Assembly (NCBI GenBank): GCA_038230515.1
Contig: JBBRND010000017.1
Span: forward strand, 1 to 64,000
Origin: JAPLDB01 sp038230515
Lineage (GTDB): Bacteria > Bacteroidota > Bacteroidia > AKYH767-A > 2013-40CM-41-45
Direction: 5' to 3'
Length of the DNA: 64,000 bases
Shown here: in pieces, positions 26,401 through 38,400 of the stretch
Position numbering within the stretch: position 1 is the first letter of the stretch
How the letters are laid out: each line of letters opens with the position of its first letter
Translations under genes and position numbers: made by a program
Notes under the pieces: generated by a model
Seen by the model: the letters and a program-made list of their open reading frames with translations, nothing else
What the model was told of the DNA's origin: nothing
Database searches by the model: none

Positions 26401-29400
26401 AACAGGAGCAACTGAAAATAATCTTGCAGCCGGAAATTATACTGTAACAGTTACGGACGGTAACGGATGTACTTCAATAGCAAACGTTACAATCGCTCAA
26501 CCAACTACTCTAACTTCTTCGACAACACCAACCGATGTTTTATGTAATGGCGGAAATACAGGTTCCGCTTCAGTAACTGCGGGTGGGGGTACAAATCCAT
26601 ATACTTATTCATGGACAAATGGCGGAACAGCTGCAACTGAAAACAATCTTGCAGCCGGAAATTATTCGGTAACAGTTACCGATGGTAACGGATGTACATC
26701 TGTTGCTAACGTAACAATTGCTCAGCCGACTCTTCTCACCTCATCAACAGCACAGACTGCAGTTCTTTGCAACGGTGGTACTACTGGATCAGCAACTGTT
26801 GCGGCTGCGGGTGGAACAAATCCTTATACTTATTCATGGACGAGTGGTGGAACAGCTGCAACAGAAAATAATCTGGTAGCAGGAAATTATTCTGTAACAA
26901 CAACGGATGGTAACGGATGTACTTCTGTTTCAAATGTTGTAATTACAGAACCAACACTTCTCACATCATCAACAACACCAACTGCCGTTCTTTGTAATGC
27001 TGGTACTACCGGATCAGCTACGGTTACCGCAGGGGGCGGAACAAATCCATATACTTATTCATGGACTAGTGGAGGAACTGCTGCAACAGAAAATAATCTG
27101 GCAGCAGGAAATTATTCTGTAACGACTACTGATGGTAATGGATGTACTTCTGTTGCCAATGTTGTAATCACCGAACCTGCAGTATTGACGGCTGCACCTT
27201 CATCAACTCAATCAACATGTAGCGGTACAAATGGTACAACAAGTGTAGTTGCAGGCGGAGGTATTGCTCCATATACTTATTCATGGACAAGTGGCGGAAC
27301 AGGCGCAACAGAAAATAATCTTGCAGCAGGGAGTTATGATGTAACAGTAACTGACGTAAACGGATGTTCTCAAACGGTAACTGCAATTGTTGCCGATGCC
27401 CCGGGCCCTGTTGCTACTGCAAGCGTAACTGCAAATGTATTGTGCAATGGCGGAACAAACGGAAGCGCTTCAGTGAATGCTGTTGGGGGTACTGCACCTC
27501 TAACATATTCATGGACAAGTGGCGGCACAGCAGCAACTGAAAATAATCTTGGCGCAGGAAATTATTCTATAACAGTCACTGATGCGAATGGTTGTACTTC
27601 TTTAGATAATGTTACCATCACAGAACCAACGCTGATGACGAATGTAAATACATCAGGAAATGTTTTATGTAATGGTGGAAATACAGGATGGGCTACTATT
27701 GCTGTTGCGGGGGGAACAGCAGGTTATACTTATACATGGACTCCGGGTGGAGTTGGTGCTGCGACAGACGCAAACATCACAGCCGGAAATTATTCTGTCA
27801 TCGTTGCTGATGCAAATGGATGTGCGGTGAATGCTGCATTTACAATTGCTGAACCTGCAATTCTTTCTGCAACAATGAATGCAACAGATGTTTTCTGCAA
27901 CGGAGGAAATACAGGAACTGCAAGTGTAACAGTTGCCGGTGGAACTTCAGGATATACTTATTTATGGGCACCTGGCGGAGATGTTACTCCAGCGATTGCC
28001 AATCGTGGTGCCGGAACTTATACTGTTGATATCACTGATGCAAATGGTTGTACTACTACATCATCAGCAACAATTAGCGAACCAGTGACTCTTACTTCAG
28101 GTGTGAGTGCTTTGGCAGATGTGTTGTGTAACGGAGGAACAAATGGAAGTGCTTCTGTAATTGTGAATGGCGGAACCACTCCATACACCTACAGTTGGAC
28201 TCCTGTCGGAGGAACTGGTGCGACAGCAAATAATCTTGCTGCCGGAAATTACACCGTGAACATCACGGATGCGAACGGTTGTACAACAGCGAATCCTGTT
28301 ACAATATCCGAACCTGCAGTGCTCACTTCAGCAGCAAGCGGAACAAATGTTTTATGTAATGGCGGAACAGATGGAACAGCAAGTGTAATTGTAAATGGCG
28401 GAACAGCGGGCTACACTTATACCTGGTCTCCTGCGGGAGGCACGGGTGCCTCAGCAAATAATCTTGTAGCAGGAAATTATACAGTGAATGTAGTTGACGT
28501 AAATGGATGCTCGACCTCTGCATCCTATGTTGTTACTCAACCTACTGTTGTTACATCATCAACAACGAATACAAGTGTTTCCTGCAATAGCGGAGCGAAT
28601 GGAACTGCAACAGTCACAGTCGGTGGTGGTGTGACTCCTTATACTTATTCGTGGTTCCCTGCAGGTGGTACAGCAGCAGCCGCTTCGAATCTTGCAGCAG
28701 GAAATTATACAGTGACTATTACTGATGGCAACGGTTGTGTATCGACTGCATCAGCAACAGTGACTGAACCTACTGTTTTATCTGCATCAACAAATACAGT
28801 AAACTCAACTTGTGGAAATTCTAACGGAACTGCTTCGACAGTTGCAGTAGGTGGAACAGCAGGTTACACATATTCGTGGGCACCAAGTGGCGGTGCTGCT
28901 GCAACTGCAACGAATCTTGCAGCAGGTGCTTATACAGTAACTGTTACTGATGCGAACGGTTGTACTACAACTGCAAATGCTGCAGTAGCAAACACTGCAG
29001 GACAAATTGCAACTGCAAGTGTTCAGCAGGATGTTTTATGTAATGGCGGCAACACAGGAATTGGAACAGTAGCTGTGGCGGGAGGAACCTCACCAATGAC
29101 TTATTCATGGTCTCCTGCGGGTGGTGTAGCAGCAACTGCAAATAATCTTACTGCAGGAAATTATACTGTAACTACTACAGATGCGAACGGATGTATTTCA
29201 ATAGACAATATCACGATCGCTCAGCCTGCAGTACTTACATCTTCTGCAAGCGCAACTCCTGTTTTATGTAACGGAGGAAATGACGGAAGCGCTTCATCAA
29301 CAATTGGTGGAGGAACTACTCCTTACACTTATTCATGGAGTGGAGGAGGAGGAACAGGTGCGAATGCAATAAATCTTTCTGCAGGAAATTACACAGTAAC

Positions 29401-32400
29401 TGTTACTGATGCAAACGGATGCGTGACTTCTGCAAACACTGCAGTAATTCAACCAACTGCTCTTACTGCAAATGCAAATCCAACTGCAGCTTTGTGCAAC
29501 GGTGGAACAACGGGTTCTGCAACTGCTGTTGTAAACGGGGGAACTGCAGGATACACTTATTCATGGTTCCCTTCAGGCGGAACAAATGCAACTGAAAATA
29601 ATTTAGCTGCAGGTTCATATGCAGTAACAGTTACTGATGCTAAGGGTTGTATTCAGACAGCTACAGCAAACGTAACTCAACCTGCTGCAATGACTACAAA
29701 TACAAATTCAACTCCTGCTGTTTGTGGTTCGGCAAACGGAACTGCAAGTGTTGTTGTTGGAGGCGGTGCCGGAGGATATACTTACGCATGGTCACCTGCC
29801 GGAGGCACTGGTGCAACTGCATCGAATGTTGCTGCAGGAGCATATACGGTTACAATCACTGACGCAAACGGATGCCAGGTTACTGACGTAGCAAACGTTT
29901 CGAATTCAGGAGGACCAACGGTCACTGCAAGTGTTCAGCAAAATGTTTTGTGTAACGGAGGCAACAATGGAAGAGGAACGGTAAATGCTGTTGGCGGAAC
30001 CGCTCCTTATACTTATGTATGGTCACCTGTTGGAGGTACTGCGGCAACATCAGCAAATGTTCCTGCAGGAAATTATGCGGTAACCGTAACAGATGCGAAC
30101 GGATGTATTTCTTCTGACAATATAACCATCAGCGAACCAACTGCACTTGCAGCACAGGCAACTCCTGTTGATGCATTGTGTAACGGTGCAAGCAGCGGAA
30201 GTGCATCAACAGTTGTAGCGGGCGGAACAGCACCTTATACATATTCATGGTCACCTGCGGGTGGAACTGCGGCAACTGCGAATAATATTCCTGCCGGAAA
30301 TTATAATGTTACAATAACTGATGGCAACGGATGTACAACAACTGCAACAGCAACCGTTGCACAGCCGACTGTCATCGCATTGAATGCAAGTGCAACTCCG
30401 GCTTTGTGTAATGGTGGAAGTACAGGAACTGCAACTGTAGTTTCAAATGGAGGAACTTCACCTTATACTTATTCATGGTCACCTGCTGGCGGAACAGCTG
30501 TAACTGCAACAAATCTTTCTTCAGGTTCATACACAGTTACAGTCACCGATGCAAATGGATGTACGAATACTGCATCAGCAAACGTAGCTGATCCTGTAGC
30601 GATGACTACAAATACAAATACAACTGCTGCATCTTGCGGAGGTTCTAACGGAACAGCAAGTGTTGTTGTCGGAAACGGAACTGCGCCTTATACTTATTCA
30701 TGGACATCAGGCGGAAGCGGTGCAACTGAAAATAATTTGACTGCGGGTTCATACACTGTTACCATTACAGATGTGAACGGGTGTAGTGCAACTGCAACTG
30801 CTAACGTAGCAAACTCTGGCGGTGCTACGATTACTGCAAGTGTTCAGCAAAATATTTTATGCAACAACGGAACGAACGGAATTGCCACAGTGAATGTGGT
30901 TGGTGGAGTTGGTCCGTTCACTTATACATGGTCTCCAACTGGAGGTGCTGCGGCAACTGCAACAAATCTCGTTGCAGGAAATTATACCATCACAGTTACT
31001 GGAAGTAACGGATGTATTTCTACAGATAACGTCACCATCACTGAACCTTCGGCTCTTGCTGCCCAGGCATCTTCAACAGATGCAAGCTGCAATGGAATTA
31101 CTGACGGTACAGCAAACGTGATTGTTGCAGGCGGAATTACGCCTTATACTTATTCATGGACAGGTGGTGGTGGAACTTCAGCAAGTGCAAACAATCTCGG
31201 TGCAGGAAACTACACAGTTACTGTTACTGATGGAAACGGATGCCTAACAAATTCATCTACTACAATTACCCAACCTCCAGCAATCAGTCTTTCGACAAGT
31301 GCAACTCCTGCATTGTGTAACGGTGCAAGCACAGGTTCTGCAACGGCAACTGCAGGTGGTGGTTCAGGAGGACTTGTTTATTCATGGTCACCTGTTGGTG
31401 GCAGTGGCGCAACTGCAAGTAATCTTCCTGCAGGAAATTATACTGTGACAGTTACTGATGCGAACGGTTGTTCATCTAACTCTTCAGTTACGGTTGGCCA
31501 ACCGACAGCAATGGCATTAAATACAAATACAATTTCTGCAACATGCGGAGCATCGAATGGTTCTGCAAGTGTTACTGTTGGAGGTGGTGCTACACCTTAT
31601 ACTTACTTGTGGTCACCGGCAGGAGGAATTGCATCAACAGCAAATAATCTTAGCGCGGGTTCATATACTGTTACCATCACCGATGCGAACGGATGTACCG
31701 CAACTTCTACAGCAGCAGTTTCAAATGCAGGCGGTCCTACTATTGTTGCTTCTTTAGGATCGAATGTGAATTGCAACGGTGGAAGTAATGGTAGTGCGTC
31801 AGTAAATGTAACAGGTGGTGCAGGTCCTTTCACTTACGCATGGTCACCGAGTGGTGGAACCGGAGTGAACGCAACAAATCTTACCGCAGGTACTTATACA
31901 ATTTCAGTTACTGATGTGAACGGATGTGCATCAACACAAACTGTTACCGTTACAGAGCCAACTGCATTGTCGCTTGCAACAACTTCGGTTGCTACTTCAT
32001 GTGGTGCAACAAACGGTAGTGCTTCCGTGAATGCTTCAGGTGGAACAGGAGCTTACACTTACTCATGGTCACCTGTTGGTGGAATAGGGGCAACCGCAAA
32101 TAACATTGGCGGAGGTTCATACACAGTTACTGTTACTGACGGAAACGGATGTACAAGCAATGCTTCTGTAACTGTTGCAAATAATGGAGGAGCAACAACA
32201 ACATTGCAATCTTCAACGAATATAAATTGTAACGGAGGAAATAACGGCTCGGCAACCATATCAGTTGCTGGTGGTGCTACTCCTTATACTTATGCATGGT
32301 CACCAAGTGGTGGTTCGAATGTTACTGCCAACGGCCTCACAGCAGGAAATTATACAGTAACTGTTACAGATGCTAGCGGATGTATCAGTGCTGCGAATGT

Positions 32401-35400
32401 TACCATCACAGAGCCGCCAGCAATTACTGCGAGCTTGACAGCAACGTCTTCAACATGCGGTGCTGCAAATGGAACTGCAACTGTAACTGCAAACGGAGGA
32501 ACAGGTGCATTAACTTATCTCTGGAGTCCAATTGGTGGAACAGGCGCAACTGCAAATAATCTTGGCGTAGGTTCATACACTGTTACAATAACTGATGCAA
32601 ACGGTTGTTCAATTACTTCTACTGCGGCTGTTTCTAACATCGGTGGTCCTTCAATCACTGCATCTGTTGGAACAAATGTTTCGTGTAACGGTGGCAACAA
32701 CGGAACTGCCTCTGTAAACGTAACAGGCGGTACGGGTCCATTCACATACTCATGGTCACCTGCGGGAGGTACAGGCACAACTGCATCTAATCTTACTGTC
32801 GGAACATATACTGTAAATGTTTCTGATGCGAATGGTTGTGCAACTACACAAAGTGTAACTATCACTGAACCTTCAGCAATCAATCTGAATACTTCCGCAG
32901 TGGCAACATCGTGCGGAGCAGCAAATGGTTCTGCATCTGTAACAGCATCAGGTGGTACAGGAGCGTTTACTTATTCATGGTCACCAAGTGGCGGTAACGG
33001 AACAACTGCATCAAATCTTATTGCAGGAAATTATACTGTGACTGCTACTGACGCAAACGGTTGCGCAAGCAATGCTTCAGTAGTTGTTGCAAATATTGGC
33101 GGAGCAACTACTACACTGCAATCTTCAACAAACATAAATTGTAACGGAGGAAACAATGGTTCGGCAACAGTTTCAGTTGCCGGTGGTGCTACACCTTATA
33201 CTTATGTATGGTCTCCAAGCGGAGGAAATGCAGCAACTGCAGGTAATCTTACTGGGGGGAATTATTCTGTAACTGTCACGGATGCTAACGGTTGTATAAG
33301 CACCGCAAGTGTTACCATCACTGAGCCGGCTGCAGTTACTGCTTCCACTTCATCAACCTCAGCAACGTGCGGAGCATCGAATGGTTCTGCAACAGTTGTT
33401 GCAAACGGTGGAACAGGAGCACTGACTTACATCTGGAACCCTGCAGGAGGAACCGGCACAACAGCAAATAATCTTGGTGTAGGTTCTTATACAATTACTG
33501 TAACTGATGCAAACGGTTGTTCAACTACAGCGAATGCAGCAGTATCGAATATTGGTGGCCCGACTATCACCGCATCTGTCGGAACAAATGTTTCCTGTAA
33601 CGGAGGTAACAACGGAACTGCTTCAGTGAATGTAACTTCAGGAACTGCACCGTTTACTTATTCATGGTCACCAAGTGGCGGAACAGGAGTGAGTGCAGCA
33701 AATCTTTCAGCAGGAATTTATACTGTGAATGTTTCTGATGTGAACGGTTGTGCTTCTACACAAAGTGTAACTATTACTGAACCTGCAGCGATCAATTTAA
33801 ATACTTCATCTCTTCCTACTTCTTGTGGATCATCGAATGGTTCTGCATCGGTAACCGCAACTGGTGGCACTGGTGCATTCACTTATTCATGGTCCCCTAC
33901 GGGCGGAGCATCTGCAACTGCAAACAATCTGATTGCAGGAAACTATACAGTAACTGTGACGGATGCAAACGGTTGTGCAAGCAATGCATCAGCTGTTGTT
34001 GCAAACAATGGAGGAGCAACTACAACTCTTCAATCATCAACGAATATAAATTGTAACGGAGGAAATAATGGCGCTGCAACTGTTTCGGTTGCTGGAGGTG
34101 CCACTCCATATACTTATTCATGGTCACCAAGTGGTGGAAGTGCTGCAACTGCAAGTAACCTGACTGCAGGAAATTATTCAGTAACTGTTACAGATGCGAA
34201 TGGTTGTATCAGTTCGGCTTCAGTTACGATTACTCAACCTGCTGCTATCACCGCATCAACTTCAACTGTTCCTGCATCATGCGGTGCATTAAACGGAAGC
34301 GCAACTGTTGTTGCAAATGGCGGAACCGGTGCATTGACTTATCAATGGTCTCCAGCGGGCGGAACAAATACAACTGCAAATAATCTTAATGCGGGTTCAT
34401 ACATTGTTACTATTCATGACGCAAACGGATGTACCACTACAGCAAGTGCAGCAGTGTCAAATATCGGTGGACCAATGATTTCAGCATCTGTGGGAGGAAA
34501 CATTTTATGCAACGGTGGAAATAGCGGAACGGCTTCTGTAAATGTTATTTCAGGAGCGGGTCCTTTCACATACCACTGGACTCCTTCAGGAGGAACTGCG
34601 ACAACAGCATCAAATTTAGCAGCAGGAAATTATTCTGTTACTGTTACTGATGTGAACGGTTGTGCTTCTACACAAATTGTAACTATCACCCAACCGACAA
34701 CTATTGTTGTTTCAGCATCAGCAACTGCTGCAAGTTGTGGTGGCGCGAATGGTTCTGCTTCTGTGAATGCATCAGGAGGAACAGGAGCATTTACTTATTC
34801 ATGGTCGCCAAGTGGGGGAACAGGAATTACAGCAAGCAATCTTTTATCAGGAGCATATACTGTTACAGTGACTGATGCAAACGGATGTGCTACCAATGCA
34901 AATACAACTGTTGCAAATGTGGCAGGAGCAGTTTCTTCAATGCAATCATCTTCGAATGTAAGTTGCAACAATGGAAATAACGGAACAGCAACGGTACTTA
35001 CTACGGGAGGTACAGCACCTTATTCATATAGCTGGACTCCAAGCGGAGGAACCGGTGCTACTGCAAATAATCTTACCGTAGGAAATTATACAGTAACGGT
35101 AACTGATGGTGGCGGATGTGTGAGCAATGCAACTGTAATCATCACTCAACCTTCTGCTATCACTGCAAACACTTCTTCAACTCCTGCATCGTGCGGAAGT
35201 TCGAACGGTAGTGCAAGTGTAGTTGCAAACGGTGGAACCGGAGCGTTGACTTATTCATGGACGGGTGGTGCAACAACTGCGACCGTTCCGAATCTTGCTG
35301 CAGGAAATTATACAGCAACAATTACAGATGCGAACGGATGTTCGATCACTGCAACTGCTGCGGTGAGCAACGTTGGCGGACCAACTGCTGTTGCTTCCGT

Positions 35401-38400
35401 AGGGAATAATGTTTCATGTAATGGTGGAAATAACGGAAGCGCTTCTGTAAATGTATCTTCAGGAACAGCACCATTCACTTATGCATGGAGCCCTGCAGGA
35501 GGGACTGCTACAACGGCTTCAAACCTTGGAGCAGGAAATTATACAGTGACAGTTACTGATGCGAATGGTTGCATCACAAGTCAACCTGTTACAATTACAG
35601 AACCTACAGCAATCAATCTTACTACTGCAAGCACTGCTTCTAACTGCGGAGCATCGAATGGTTCTGCAAGTGTGAATGCAACAGGCGGTACAGGAACATT
35701 TACTTATTCGTGGTCACCGGGCGGAGCAATTACTTCTTCAATCAATAATGTTGGAGCAGGAGCTTACACAGTTACTGTTGCTGACGGCAACGGATGTATC
35801 AGCAATGCAAACGTGAGTGTGGTAAATAATGGCGGAGCAACTTCTGCAATGCAATCACCTACCAATGTAAGTTGCAACGGTGGAAGTAATGGTTCCGCGA
35901 CAGTGAATGTGACGGGCGGTGCTACTCCTTATACTTATTCATGGACACCTGCTGGTGGCACGGGTGCAACTGCATCAAATCTTATTACAGGAAATTATAC
36001 GGTTACTGTTACGGATGCGAATGGTTGTATCAGTGCAGCAACTGTATTCATCAACCAACCTGCAGCGATCACTGCAACTACTTCGTCAGTTCCTGCATCA
36101 TGCGGAACTGCAAATGGAAGCGCAAGTGTGAATGCAAACGGAGGAACAGGCGCATTGAGTTATTCATGGTCGAGCGGTTCAGTAACTTCCAATGCACCAA
36201 ATCTTGTTGCAGGAAATTACACCGTTACAATTACTGACATCAACGGATGTTCAATTACATCTGCTGCTGCGGTGAGCAACATTGGCGGACCAACTGCGGT
36301 TGCATCTGTTGCGAACAATGTTTCATGCAACGGTGGCAACAACGGAAGCGCATCGGTGAATGTATCTTCAGGTACAGCACCGTTCACTTATCTCTGGACT
36401 CCTTCAGGTGGAGCATCTACAACTGCATCGAATCTTGCTGCTGGAAATTACAGTGTGCTTGTAACGGATGCGAATGGATGTATCTCGAGTCAGAGTGTTA
36501 CAATCACTGAACCAACTGTTCTCAATATTACTACATCAACTGTTTCGGCAACCTGCGGAAGCAGTAACGGTTCTGCTTCAGTATTTGCTTCGGGTGGTGC
36601 AGGTGGTTTTACTTACGCGTGGTCAATTGGTGGAACATCTACTACAGCGAGCAATCTTGCGGCAGGCGGTTATAATGTAACAGTTACCGATGCAAACGGA
36701 TGCACAGGCACTGCAACAATGAATGTAAATAACACTGGTGGCGGAACTGTTTCTCTGCAATCACTTACTAACGTGCATTGCAACGGTGGTACCGATGGCA
36801 CTGCAACTGTTGCAATGGCGGGAGGAACTTCTCCGTTCACTTATTCATGGTTGCCATCAGGAGGAACTGCGGCAACAGGAACCGGACTTTCGGTAGGAAA
36901 TTATATTGTGACAATTACAGATGCGAACGGTTGCATCAATACGTTGCCTGTAAGCATCAACGAACCTTCACCAATGGGAATGACGATGAGCAGCACGCAA
37001 GCGGCTTGCAGCGGTGCGCCTAACGGAACTGCTTCAACGGTGGTGAGTGGTGGAAATGGGCCATACACTTACGCATGGTCTCCGGGCAATGGAGCTTCAG
37101 CTACGATTACCGGATTGTATTCAGGAAATTATTCTGTAGTGGTAACGGATGCGAACGGTTGTTCTCAAACAAATTCTGTTCAGGTTACTTCGCCTTCAAA
37201 TATTTCTCTCAGCATTAATTCTACTCCTACAAATTGTTTTGGAAGTACGGAAGGAACTGCAACAGTAACGATAACAGGTGGCACTGCTCCTTTCAATTAC
37301 AGTTGGACTCCGGGTGGAGAAACAACTGCTACGATTAGTAATCTGCAGGCAGGCGGATATGCAGTGACTGTTACTGATGCAAGCGGATGCGTGAGCGTAA
37401 CGGCTATTACGGTTTTCCAACCTTCAGCGGTAACGCTCAATGTTGCAGGTGCAACTACTCTCTGCATCGGGCAGCAGGCAACTATTTCTGCAACGGCAGG
37501 TGGTGGCACTGCTCCTTATGCTTATGTATGGAGCAATGGAAATGGAAACCCTTCTCAAACAGTGACTCCATCATCAACAACAATTTATACTGTTGATATA
37601 ACAGATGCAAACGGTTGTTCTCCTGCTACAGCAACGGTTCCGGTTAATGTGTATCCTCCGCTGAATGTTTCTGCAACTTCTACCAGTGAGATTTGCGCAG
37701 GCGATGCAGCAAGTATTTCTTCAGTAGGAATGGGCGGTAACGGTGGACCTTACACTTACTCATGGAACAGCGGTACAATCATAACTGCGAATGCTACAGT
37801 GCATCCAACTGTTTACACTTCTTACACCGTTGTAGTGAATGATGGTTGCAGTCCTTCGGTACAAACTACAGTGAACGTAAATGTAAATCCATTACCTATC
37901 GTCAGCTTTATGCCGCACGAGATAACGGGTTGCACTCCGGTAAATGTTGACTTCCTCGACCTGTCAACTGTAACTCCTGGTTCTATGTACTCATGGAATC
38001 TTGGTGATGGAGGCGTTTCGAATGAATTAAATCCTTCGCACGTGTATTCAACTCCGGGTGATTACAATGTTTCTCTCTCCATCGTTACGCTTGCAGGTTG
38101 CCACAGTGCGCTTACCATCAATCAGCTTGTGCATGTAGAAGCGTTGCCTACTGCAAACTTCGCGATGAGTACAACTGAAACTTCGGTGCTTAACGGTACT
38201 GTTGACTTCAAAGATAAGAGTACAAACTCCTGGACATGGTATTGGGATTTCGGTGATAGTGTTGGTACAAGCAACGAAGTAAATCCTTCCTATACTTATT
38301 CTGCTCCGGGTGTATATACCATCATGCTGATAACTCAAAACCAAATCGGTTGCATTGATACTGCTTATTCAATGCTTCGCGTGAAGAGTGACTTCGCCAT

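Larger units (their letters stand above)
21930..37430 (+). repeat. About 68 tandem SprB-type repeats within the adhesin gene
   Basis: Units of about 222-228 bp each encode one copy of the xxCNGG ... TDANGC plan; I counted 68 by eye, plus two weaker Ig-like units after them. Almost every unit keeps one cysteine near its start and one near its end. Units differ in their middle: most read SPSGG or SPAGG, while a central block reads TSGGT. Linkers are of two kinds, an E/QP-type and an N(I/N)GGP/A-type. Confidence 0.9.
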
